A stretch of 8,083 nt of DNA from UBA3076 sp964646435 (GCA_964646435.1 CAZYEJ010000066.1:1-8083), one strand, 5' to 3'; positions 1 through 6,142 are shown, numbered from the stretch's first letter. A program made the numbers and translations. The notes: generated by a model from the letters alone, not told the origin.

Positions 1-53
1 ATTCAAAATTTAGAATTCAAAATTGTGTCTGAACGGTTTTTCCGTTCAGACAC
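1..53 (-). repeat. Hairpin-plus-heptamer repeat, copy 1 (inverted)
   Basis: A perfect 12-bp stem, GTGTCTGAACGG at 25-36 and CCGTTCAGACAC at 42-53, closes on a loop of five T. To its left, 1-24 is an AT-rich tail of 7-bp period (TCAAAAT, TTAGAAT, TCAAAAT) that runs off the window edge. Read on the minus strand it is the same element as the copies at 1766-1826 and 3175-3235: stem first, then a tail starting AATTTTGAATTC. It may continue left of the window. Its function is unknown; the stem could form in RNA, but it lacks the U-run of a standard intrinsic terminator on the plus strand. Confidence 0.85.
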
Positions 54-100
54 TAAATACTTCGTAAAGAAATGCCTTATGAGGCTCTAATAATAGTAAA

Positions 101-1165
101 ATGACAAAATTAGTTAATAATAACAATAAACACGATCCTAAAAAAACTGGTTCGCCACAATCTCCTGATCAAAGTGCGCGTATCACAAAAAGGCTTTCTA
201 ACAAAGAACGGCTCCGCTCTTTCTTGCAAATTTTTAAGCGGGACGATCGCATACTGGTCGTAATAGTAGCTGACCCCGATGCCATGGCCAGTGCCAAGGC
301 AGTAAAAAGACTGCTCAGCCGAAGAGTGGAAGAGGTGACAATCGCTCACAATAATGAGATAAAGCGTGTAAATAATCTTGCAATGAGAGACTTTCTTAAA
401 ATTCCCCTGCAGCGCCTGAGGGGGACAAAGCAGGATCAATATACCAAATTTGTGCTATTGGATTCCCAACCCCCGCACCATCCGGATCTGGCTTCAATTT
501 CTTATAATGCGGTAATAGACCATCACCCCATCACTGACGGATGGGATGCCCCCTTTGTAGATATACGGCCGGAATATGGAGCAGTTGCTTCCATGCTCAC
601 AGAATACTTGAAGGCCGCCAAGATAAAACCTGCGGTAGCACTTGCAACAGCACTTTTTTACGGCATCAAAACCGATACCCAAAACTTTACCAAGAAGACC
701 TCTCCATCTGATATACTATGTTTCCAATACCTCTTTAAGCAAATTAACCAGCACCTGCTGAATAAGATAGAGACTGCTGATATAAGGCGATCAGAACTGA
801 AATATTTCAAGATTGCCCTGGAAACCATGAAAACCAGCAAAAAACGTATTTATGTCCACCTAGGCCGCGTTGGGAACCCGGATATTCTTGTCGTGGTAGC
901 TGATTTTTTTGCACATATTCATGACATAGGCTGGGTCATAATATCCGGCCAGTATGGAGAAAAGCTGGTGGTCATCTTTCGCTGCGATGGCTATAAAAAA
1001 AATGCAGGCAAACTGGCGACCCGTGTCTTTGGAAAAATGGGGTCGGCCGGCGGCCACAGGCAGAGTGCCAGGGCGGAGGTCCCCTATAAGAATTTGCCTA
1101 ATGGTGCAGCTAAAAAATTTACAACAAGCACGCTCCTTCGTTTAGTAGTTAAACATCTTGCGTAA
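101..1165 (+). CDS. DHH/DHHA1-family phosphoesterase (NrnA / exopolyphosphatase-like)
   Basis: A 354-residue protein of the DHH superfamily, metal-dependent phosphoesterases that include nanoRNase/pAp phosphatase NrnA, RecJ and exopolyphosphatase-like proteins. Probably cytosolic; no signal peptide or membrane segment is seen. The expected motifs occur in order: motif I as ADPDAMASA (57-65, Asp58 and Asp60), motif II VLLD (118-121), the name-giving DHH (140-142), motif IV GIKTDT (188-193), then a C-terminal DHHA1 substrate-binding domain with GSAGGHRQSARAEVP (314-328). Motif I lacks the histidine usual in NrnA (H-x-N-P-D-G-D), so the exact substrate (short RNA, pAp, cyclic dinucleotide product or polyphosphate) cannot be set. 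The first 45 or so residues are Asn/Lys-rich and not part of the catalytic fold; the ATG at 101 has no good ribosome binding site (GAGG at 79-82 is too far), so the start is uncertain, yet no better in-frame ATG precedes motif I. Confidence 0.85.
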   Translation: MTKLVNNNNKHDPKKTGSPQSPDQSARITKRLSNKERLRSFLQIFKRDDRILVVIVADPDAMASAKAVKRLLSRRVEEVTIAHNNEIKRVNNLAMRDFLKIPLQRLRGTKQDQYTKFVLLDSQPPHHPDLASISYNAVIDHHPITDGWDAPFVDIRPEYGAVASMLTEYLKAAKIKPAVALATALFYGIKTDTQNFTKKTSPSDILCFQYLFKQINQHLLNKIETADIRRSELKYFKIALETMKTSKKRIYVHLGRVGNPDILVVVADFFAHIHDIGWVIISGQYGEKLVVIFRCDGYKKNAGKLATRVFGKMGSAGGHRQSARAEVPYKNLPNGAAKKFTTSTLLRLVVKHLA

Positions 1166-1175
1166 GGAACGGGAG

Positions 1176-1309
1176 ATAAATAAGTTGAACAAAAATTAAT
1201 AGGATTTTTTGTTGTATTCAAGGCGCGAGGAGCGAGCATAACGGGTTATGTGATCGACGAGCAACGAAGAAGACGGCAAAAAAGACATTAATTTGTTCAA
1301 GTTATTTAT
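1176..1309. repeat. 134-bp element with terminal inverted repeats (MITE-like)
   Basis: The ends are imperfect inverted repeats of about 35 bases: the left arm starts ATAAATAAGTTGAACAAA at 1176 and the right arm, read on the minus strand from 1309, starts ATAAATAACTTGAACAAA; both continue through ATTAAT to a run of T. The GC-richer middle (about 1218-1277) has a small palindrome CATAAC-GG-GTTATG at 1237-1250, almost exactly at the element's centre, plus two similar GA/GC-rich stretches either side. It begins 10 bases after the phosphoesterase stop codon and has no ORF of note. It looks like a non-autonomous mobile or dispersed structured repeat. From memory, similar sequences are frequent between genes in Desulfobacterota genomes, but I cannot verify this here. 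It could also act as a transcript-ending or transcript-stabilising structure. Confidence 0.6.
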
Positions 1310-1325
1310 TGTACATTTCTAAACA

Positions 1326-1341
1326 GATTGTGTACACAATC
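1326..1341. promoter_or_regulatory. Perfect 16-bp palindrome upstream of fmdB-like gene
   Basis: GATTGTGTACACAATC is a perfect dyad with no central spacer, 23 bases before the start codon of the zinc-ribbon gene. A second TGTACA lies at 1310-1315, its centre 21 bp (two helix turns) from the centre of this one. The symmetry and placement suit an operator for a dimeric regulator, but no promoter boxes can be recognised with confidence, and a hairpin or chance in AT-rich DNA remain possible. Confidence 0.35.
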
Positions 1342-1364
1342 CGGCACATGGAGGGAAGTAAATC

Positions 1365-1766
1365 ATGCCGATCTACGAATATCGCTGTGAAAAGTGTGGA
1401 AAGGTTTCTTCTCACCTTGTCCTTAACAAGGATAATTTTAAATCCCGTTGCAAATACTGTGGCAGTAGCTCTGTCACCAAGTTGATCTCCAGAGTTAATG
1501 TACGTCTTTCCGAAGAGACAAGACTGGAAAAATTAGCAGATCCGGCAATGATGGCGGGTCTTGACGAAAATGATCCCAAGAGCATGGCTAAGTGGATGAA
1601 GAAGATGGGAGGCCTGGCGGGAGATGACCTTGGCGAGGACTTTGACCAGATGGTTGATGAAGCCATGGAGGAAGCATCTGCGGAAGAGGCTGCAGGCGGA
1701 CCTGAACCTGGCGGTAGCGGGCCGGATGAATTCTCCTCTTCTATGCCAGACTCAATGTCTATATAG
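1365..1766 (+). CDS. FmdB-family zinc-ribbon protein
   Basis: A 133-residue protein with the family's typical start MPIYEYRCEKCG and two CxxC knuckles (Cys8/Cys11 and Cys29/Cys32), followed by KLISRVNVRL, as in the CxxC_CXXC_SSSS / FmdB regulatory-protein family. The four cysteines should bind one zinc ion. FmdB was named for a putative regulator of formamidase or amide-use genes in Methylophilus; for most members, including this one, the role is unknown. After the ribbon comes a long acidic, Glu/Asp/Gly/Ser-rich tail (roughly 55-133) with a short Met/Lys helix (MAKWMKKMGGL), likely disordered at the end. The start is well supported by GGAGGG at 1350-1355, nine bases before ATG. The TAG stop overlaps the first base of a repeat hairpin. 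It probably forms its own unit, since both flanks hold repeats. Confidence 0.85.
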   Translation: MPIYEYRCEKCGKVSSHLVLNKDNFKSRCKYCGSSSVTKLISRVNVRLSEETRLEKLADPAMMAGLDENDPKSMAKWMKKMGGLAGDDLGEDFDQMVDEAMEEASAEEAAGGPEPGGSGPDEFSSSMPDSMSI

Positions 1767-1826
1767 TGTCTGAACGAAAGGACCGTTCAGACACAATTTT
1801 GAATTCTAAATTTTGAATTTTGAATT
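1766..1826 (+). repeat. Hairpin-plus-heptamer repeat, copy 2
   Basis: The stem is GTGTCTGAACG (1766-1776) with CGTTCAGACAC (1784-1794), 11 perfect pairs around a 7-base loop AAAGGAC. The tail 1795-1826 consists of 7-bp units ATTTTGA, ATTCTAA, ATTTTGA, ATTTTGA. The last base of the fmdB-like stop codon is the first base of the stem. Copy 1 at 1-53 is its inverted partner, so the two bracket the phosphoesterase and zinc-ribbon genes with tails pointing outward. It may end or protect the upstream transcript, though no T-run follows the stem directly. Confidence 0.9.
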
Positions 1827-1866
1827 AAAAAAGGATGTAACCTTAATATGTTAACAAAATTTGGGG

Positions 1867-1881
1867 TTTCCGTTCAGGCAC
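1867..1881 (+). repeat. Half copy of the hairpin repeat (right arm only)
   Basis: TTTCCGTTCAGGCAC matches the right arm of the repeat; the left arm and the AATTTTGAATTC tail are missing. It carries G in CAGGCAC as does copy 4 at 6095-6142, and it is followed by CTAAT much as copy 1 is followed by CTAAA, so it looks like a decayed or partly deleted copy in the same orientation as the start of copy 1. It lies in the leader of the glgC-like gene. Confidence 0.6.
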
Positions 1882-1933
1882 TAATTAGCTCATTAGAGAA
1901 CTTTAATTTCACATCTGCTCATCAGGTTAGCAA

Positions 1934-3181
1934 ATGCCAAAAATTTTAGCTATGGTCCTTGCTGGTGGCAGGGTTGATGAACTTGGAGTCCTTACCTTCC
2001 TCAGACCCAAATCCACAGTACCTTTTGGAGGTCTCTACAGATTCATAGATTTTCCTCTCAGCAACCTCATGCAATCAGGCATCGAGAGAGTCGGGATTCT
2101 CAGCCAGTATAGGTCCTCATCTTTAATAGAGCACATAGGGACAGGCGTATCCTGGGACATGACAGGCAGACATCGCGGCATCACTCTTCTGCCTCCTTTT
2201 CAAGGCTTGCACGCCTCAGACTGGTATAAAGGTACAGCCGACGCAGTATATCAGAACCTTGACTTTATCCGTGCCCACAAACCGGACCTTGTACTAATTT
2301 TATCCGGCGACCATATCTATCACATGAATTATCAGAAACTCATTCAATTTCATCTTGACATGGGGGCCGATGTTACTGCTTCCTTTGTTCAGGTTTCTCC
2401 GGCAGGTTCATCCAGATTCGGCCTGGCCCGGATTTTTGAGGATGACCCAAGAGGAGGCCGTGTTCTGGAATATTTAGAAAAACCTGCTCACCCTGCATCG
2501 AACTGGGCATCCATGACCATATACCTGTTCAGGACGGAGATTCTGGACCAAGCCCTGAAGGAAAACGCCGGAATTGACTCCCATGAGTTTGGCAGAGACA
2601 TATTTCCTGCCATAATGAGCAAACATAAGGTATATGGTTACAAATTTTATGGCTATTGGGGATACAGCCGGACCCTTAATGAATACTGGACCGCCAACAT
2701 GGATCTCTTGGGAGAGCGTCCCGAAATCAAACTGTCCGATTGGCAAGTACGCACCAACCTGGACCACGAGGCAATAAGAGATCGGGGCCCTGCGCTTATC
2801 GGCCCTCAAGGCTTAATAAATAACTCAAGAATTTATAATGGGGTCAGAATTGAAGGACAGGTTGCTCGATCAATCCTTTTTCCCGGGGCCTATGTAGGAA
2901 CAGGGGCAGTGGTAAAAGATTCAATACTGTTTTTCGACACCCAGGTCGGACCAGGAGCCAGAGTTGAAAATACTATAACTGACCTTGGTGTCAGTATTGG
3001 TAGAGATTCCGTGATTGGTAAACAGGACGAGGCGCTCGCTGTAATCGGCGTCCGAACCCAAATACCCCAGGGGATAAAAATAGGACCAGGGTGCAGCGTT
3101 TATCCCGAACTCAAGGCTGAAGACTTTATTCAGAAGCTTTATGAGCAAGGGGATGTCATAACTGCGGACAATCAGTGCTAG
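1934..3181 (+). CDS. glgC: Glucose-1-phosphate adenylyltransferase family protein (GlgC variant)
   Basis: A 415-residue sugar-phosphate nucleotidyltransferase, expected to make ADP-glucose and diphosphate from ATP and glucose-1-phosphate for glycogen or related glucans in the cytosol. An N-terminal Rossmann-like catalytic domain (1 to about 260) contains PFGGLYRFIDFPLSN (30-44), WYKGTADAVYQN (97-108), the metal-binding SGDHIY (124-129, Asp126), EKP (182-184, the sugar-phosphate lysine Lys183) and SHEFGRDIFP (216-225). A left-handed beta-helix of hexapeptide repeats fills about 286-390. Length fits the family. Odd: the nucleotide-binding signature, normally GGRGTRL in GlgC, reads GGRVDEL (11-17), so the second arginine is replaced by Glu16; the site aligned to the E. 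coli activator lysine Lys39 is Leu23. I recall a clade of such proteins in Chloroflexi and Desulfobacterota, annotated as GlgC but with unproven nucleotide choice. The start has a modest AGGT at 1924-1927. No glgA or glgB is nearby. Confidence 0.85.
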   Translation: MPKILAMVLAGGRVDELGVLTFLRPKSTVPFGGLYRFIDFPLSNLMQSGIERVGILSQYRSSSLIEHIGTGVSWDMTGRHRGITLLPPFQGLHASDWYKGTADAVYQNLDFIRAHKPDLVLILSGDHIYHMNYQKLIQFHLDMGADVTASFVQVSPAGSSRFGLARIFEDDPRGGRVLEYLEKPAHPASNWASMTIYLFRTEILDQALKENAGIDSHEFGRDIFPAIMSKHKVYGYKFYGYWGYSRTLNEYWTANMDLLGERPEIKLSDWQVRTNLDHEAIRDRGPALIGPQGLINNSRIYNGVRIEGQVARSILFPGAYVGTGAVVKDSILFFDTQVGPGARVENTITDLGVSIGRDSVIGKQDEALAVIGVRTQIPQGIKIGPGCSVYPELKAEDFIQKLYEQGDVITADNQC

Positions 3182-3235
3182 AACGAAAAGGCCGTTCAGA
3201 CACAATTTTGAATTCTAAATTTTGAATATTGAATT
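3175..3235 (+). repeat. Hairpin-plus-heptamer repeat, copy 3
   Basis: The right arm CCGTTCAGACAC (3192-3203) and the tail (3204-3235, units ATTTTGA, ATTCTAA, ATTTTGA, ATATTGA) match copy 2 nearly base for base. The left arm is damaged: GTGCTAGAACG (3175-3185) instead of GTGTCTGAACG, so only the inner GAACG/CGTTC pairs are kept. The glgC stop codon TAG (3179-3181) lies inside this damaged arm, so selection on the coding end, or insertion at the gene end, may account for the change. Confidence 0.85.
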
Positions 3236-3266
3236 AAGGTATTTGTCTTTTAAGTTTTTTCCCGCA

Positions 3267-3290
3267 ATTCAGCATTTAGCATTCAGCATT
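3267..3290 (+). repeat. Short heptamer tandem repeat
   Basis: Three consecutive 7-bp units, ATTCAGC, ATTTAGC and ATTCAGC, followed by ATT. The period equals that of the tails of the hairpin repeat ending 31 bases upstream, but the unit differs (CAGC in place of TTGA). It lies in the manC leader, 40 bases before the chosen start. Confidence 0.7.
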
Positions 3291-3316
3291 ATCTATAAAA
3301 TGCCATTTAATTCCAT

Positions 3317-3320
3317 GGAG
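3317..3320 (+). promoter_or_regulatory. Ribosome binding site fixing the manC start
   Basis: GGAG lies nine bases before the ATG at 3330, which begins the family-typical MIVPVILCGGSGTRLWPLSR. Other in-frame ATGs at 3222, 3300 and 3315 lack such a site; the one at 3222 falls inside repeat DNA and the peptides they would add show no family character. Confidence 0.7.
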
Positions 3321-3329
3321 AAACACGCA

Positions 3330-4742
3330 ATGATTGTGCCGGTAATTTTATGTGGGGGCTCAGGTACCCGCCTTTGGCCGCTATCTCGTGAGGCTTATCC
3401 CAAGCAATTTTATTCACTGGTGGAAGACGAAACTCTGTTACAGTCAACCATCAAACGCCTGTCCGGTCTCCCGAATTGTGAAACACCTTTGCTGGTTTGT
3501 AACAATCAGCACCGTTTTCTGGCAGCTGAGCAGATGCGCCGGATTGGCGTGGAGTCTCCATCCATCCTGTTGGAGCCGGTAGGGCGAAATACCGCGCCTG
3601 CAGTTGCCTGTGCTGCCTTGAGTCTGACACAACAGGAAGATAATCCTGTGCTGTTTGTGTTGCCGGCTGATCACATCATTACCGACATCCAGGCATTTTG
3701 CCAGGCTGTTGAAACGGGTGCTTTGCTGGCCGAACAGGGGAAGCTGGTGACTTTTGGCATCATACCCACAGCACCTGAAACAGGCTATGGCTACATCAAG
3801 GCATCAGACCGTCTGGATACCGGCAATCCGGCTTTTCAGGTAGATCGTTTTGTGGAAAAGCCGGATCTTGATACAGCTCAAGATTATATTAAGTCCGGAG
3901 AGTACTATTGGAACAGCGGGATGTTCATGTTCAAGGCCGATCGCTATCTTGAGGAACTGGAGCAATTTGCCCCAGAGATGCTCTATGCATGCACTGCGGC
4001 CTATGAAAAGATTGTACAGGATCTGGATTTTTTGCGTCTTGATGCCGGGGCGTTTGCTGAGTGCACAAGTGACTCTGTTGATTATGCAATCATGGAGAAG
4101 ACGGACAGTGCTGTTGTTGTGCCGTTAGATGCAGGCTGGAGTGACCTTGGTTCCTGGGCGTCTTTGCTGGAACTGGGTCCTCGCGATCAAGATGAAAATG
4201 TGGTCCTTGGGGATGTGGTGACAAAGGACGTCAACAACTGTTATCTGCGGAGTGAGGCACGATTGCTGACTGCCCTGGGTGTAAAAGACCTGATAGTGGT
4301 GGATTCTTCTGACGCCCTGCTTGTTGTTCATAAAGACCGTGTCCAGGATGTCAAGGCCATTGTAAACCAGTTGAAGGCAGCAGGACGAGAGGAATCCATA
4401 AGCCATCGCAAGGTCTATCGACCCTGGGGGGCATATGAGAGCATAGATGTGTCTAAACGCTTCCAGGTAAAACGGATTACGGTTAAACCTGGCGGGATCC
4501 TTTCTTTGCAGATGCATCATCACAGGGCAGAGCACTGGATTATAGTCAGAGGTACTGCCAGGATTACCAGGGGCGATAAAGTGTTGTTACTGACAGAGGA
4601 CCAATCCACCTATATCCCGTTGGGAGTGAATCATCGTCTGGAAAACCCGGGTGTGATTCCCCTGGAGTTGATAGAGGTTCAGACCGGTAGCTATTTGGGA
4701 GAGGACGACATCATAAGGTTAGAGGATGTATATGGGCGCTGA
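3330..4742 (+). CDS. manC: Mannose-1-phosphate guanylyltransferase / mannose-6-phosphate isomerase
   Basis: A 470-residue bifunctional enzyme of the ManC/AlgA/XanB type. Its isomerase activity makes mannose-6-phosphate from fructose-6-phosphate; its pyrophosphorylase activity makes GDP-mannose from GTP and mannose-1-phosphate. The N-terminal nucleotidyltransferase domain shows GGSGTRLWPLSR (9-20) with Lys25 in the PKQF that follows, EPVGRNTAPAV (82-92), LPADHII (111-117), ETGYGYI (150-156), FVEKPD (174-179), WNSGMFMF (194-201) and DAGWSDLGSW (267-276). The C-terminal type II isomerase cupin shows RPWGAYE (364-370), the metal-binding QMHHHRAEHW (394-403) and the ending GSYLGEDDIIRLEDVYGR. All key motifs are intact and the length is usual. 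Its end overlaps the phosphomannomutase gene, so the two form an operon for GDP-mannose supply to surface polysaccharide or lipopolysaccharide. No glycosyltransferase is in view to say which polymer. A longer reading from 3222 would add 36 residues encoded by repeat and leader DNA and is rejected. Confidence 0.95.
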   Translation: MIVPVILCGGSGTRLWPLSREAYPKQFYSLVEDETLLQSTIKRLSGLPNCETPLLVCNNQHRFLAAEQMRRIGVESPSILLEPVGRNTAPAVACAALSLTQQEDNPVLFVLPADHIITDIQAFCQAVETGALLAEQGKLVTFGIIPTAPETGYGYIKASDRLDTGNPAFQVDRFVEKPDLDTAQDYIKSGEYYWNSGMFMFKADRYLEELEQFAPEMLYACTAAYEKIVQDLDFLRLDAGAFAECTSDSVDYAIMEKTDSAVVVPLDAGWSDLGSWASLLELGPRDQDENVVLGDVVTKDVNNCYLRSEARLLTALGVKDLIVVDSSDALLVVHKDRVQDVKAIVNQLKAAGREESISHRKVYRPWGAYESIDVSKRFQVKRITVKPGGILSLQMHHHRAEHWIIVRGTARITRGDKVLLLTEDQSTYIPLGVNHRLENPGVIPLELIEVQTGSYLGEDDIIRLEDVYGR

Positions 4743-6102
4743 TCTTGTTTGTTTCATGTCCTATGATATACGTGGCCGCATTCCTGATCAATTGAATGAG
4801 GACATCGCCTTTCGGATCGGCAGGAGCTATGCCGAATTTCTCAAGCCTGAACAGGTGGTGGTGGGACGTGACATTCGACTCTCCAGCGAGTCTCTTTGTG
4901 ATGCCCTCAGCCAGGGTCTGATGGAAAGCGGTGTGGACGTGTTCGATATTGGTCTGTGTGGTACAGAGGAAATATATTTCGTCACCTTTCACCATCACCT
5001 GGATGGCGGAATCATGGTAACCGCAAGTCACAACCCCAGAGATTTTAACGGCATGAAGCTGGTGCGGGAAGAAGCACGTCCTATAAGCGGTGACACCGGT
5101 CTTCATGACATCCGCCAGCTGGCGGAACAGGGTTTATTTTCCCCGGCGGAAAAATCCGGTCAGCGCAGGGCATTGGTCAACCGGCCTGACTATATCAGGC
5201 ATCTGTTGCACTATGTGGACATAACAAAACTCAAACCACTCAAGATCGTAATCAATTCCGGTAACGGCTGCGCAGGTCCGGTGATGGATGCCCTGGAGCC
5301 CTATTTGCCCTTTGAGTTCATTAAGGTCCAGCACCAGCCTGATGGAACCTTTCCCAACGGCATTCCAAACCCACTGTTGCCGGAGAACCGTTCAGTTACC
5401 GGCAAGGCCGTTCTTTCTTCAGGGGCTGATTTGGGTATTGCCTGGGATGGAGATTTTGACCGTTGCTTCTTTTTTGACGAAAAAGGCCGTTTTATCGAGG
5501 GCTATTATATCGTAGGTCTGCTGGCCGAGGCATTTCTGGCAAAAAAACCGGGAGAAAAGATCATCCACGATCCACGGTTGACCTGGAATACTATTGATGT
5601 CGTGACCAGTGCAGGCGGCATACCCATACAGAATAAGACAGGGCATGCCTTTATGAAGGAGCGCATGAGGTCTGAAGACGCTGTTTACGGCGGCGAGATG
5701 AGCGCTCATCATTACTTTCGGGATTTTGCTTACTGTGACAGCGGTATGATCCCATGGCTATTGATTACAGGACTGATGAGTCAGAAGGGACAGCCACTGT
5801 CAGCCATGCTCGATGAACGTATTGCTCTGTATCCAGCCAGTGGAGAGATCAACCGGCGATTGGATGATCCTTTAGCTGCTATTGCTCGCGCACAAAAGGT
5901 TTATGGACCTCAGGCCCATAGCATAGATGAAACCGATGGTATAAGCATGGAGTTGGATGGTTGGCGCTTCAATCTGCGCTGTTCCAATACCGAGCTGGTG
6001 TTGCGTTTGAACGTAGAATCCAGAGGGGATATCGATTTGATGCAGGAAAAAACAGCAGAGTTGCTGGCGCTGATCGAGAGCAGTGGTATAATCAGCGCCT
6101 GA
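4732..6102 (+). CDS. manB: Phosphomannomutase (PMM/PGM family)
   Basis: A 456-residue alpha-D-phosphohexomutase that interconverts mannose-6-phosphate and mannose-1-phosphate, the step linking the two activities of the ManC encoded just upstream. Domain marks in order: YDIRG (11-15), the phosphoserine loop TASHNP (97-102, Ser99), the magnesium-binding DGDFDR (239-244), the sugar-binding GGEMSAHHYF (320-329) and the phosphate-binding RCSNTE (416-421). In that last motif Leu stands where Pro is common (SNTEP). Some family members also act on glucose phosphates, so phosphoglucomutase activity is possible, and would link to the GlgC-like gene; the neighbour favours mannose. The start at 4732 has GAGG at 4722-4725 six bases away; the ATG at 4726, with TAAGG at 4714-4718, is nearly as good and adds two residues. 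Either start overlaps manC, implying translational coupling. The TGA stop is inside a repeat hairpin. Confidence 0.93.
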   Translation: MGADLVCFMSYDIRGRIPDQLNEDIAFRIGRSYAEFLKPEQVVVGRDIRLSSESLCDALSQGLMESGVDVFDIGLCGTEEIYFVTFHHHLDGGIMVTASHNPRDFNGMKLVREEARPISGDTGLHDIRQLAEQGLFSPAEKSGQRRALVNRPDYIRHLLHYVDITKLKPLKIVINSGNGCAGPVMDALEPYLPFEFIKVQHQPDGTFPNGIPNPLLPENRSVTGKAVLSSGADLGIAWDGDFDRCFFFDEKGRFIEGYYIVGLLAEAFLAKKPGEKIIHDPRLTWNTIDVVTSAGGIPIQNKTGHAFMKERMRSEDAVYGGEMSAHHYFRDFAYCDSGMIPWLLITGLMSQKGQPLSAMLDERIALYPASGEINRRLDDPLAAIARAQKVYGPQAHSIDETDGISMELDGWRFNLRCSNTELVLRLNVESRGDIDLMQEKTAELLALIESSGIISA

Positions 6103-6142
6103 ATGGAAAATCCGTTCAGGCACAATTTTGAATTCTGGAATT
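6095..6142 (+). repeat. Hairpin-plus-heptamer repeat, copy 4
   Basis: The left arm GCGCCTGAATGGA (6095-6107) pairs with TCCGTTCAGGCAC (6111-6123) over a loop AAA, with one mismatch and one T-G wobble. The tail is shortened: AATTTTGAATTC and then TGGAATT (6124-6142). Compared with copies 1 and 2 one T-A pair has become C-G on both sides, so the pairing is kept. The manB stop codon TGA (6100-6102) is in the left arm, and the tail ends just before the purB leader. Confidence 0.85.

Noticed and set aside
1766..1826. Hairpin repeats as ordinary Rho-independent terminators
   Set aside because: The stem is followed by ACACAATTTTGAATTC rather than a run of T, and the stem is only moderately GC-rich, so a standard terminator is not supported, though some effect on transcripts remains possible.
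1827..1850. AAGG-ATGTAA-CCTT as a regulatory hairpin before glgC
   Set aside because: Only four base pairs form and the flanks do not extend the stem, so it is within chance.
1..3290. CRISPR array from regularly repeated palindromes
   Set aside because: Copies are 1.3 to 3 kb apart with genes between them, in mixed orientation, with no short unique spacers and no cas genes.
3222..3329. A 36-residue N-terminal extension of ManC beginning at the ATG in the repeat tail
   Set aside because: It is coded by repeat and heptamer DNA, no family member starts this way, and the ATG at 3330 has GGAG at ideal spacing and the canonical first residues.
4125..4535. Minus-strand reading frames opposite manC, purB and glgC as genes
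   Set aside because: They lie wholly within well-supported plus-strand genes, have no recognisable motifs or ribosome binding sites, and are explained by the codon use of the opposite strand.
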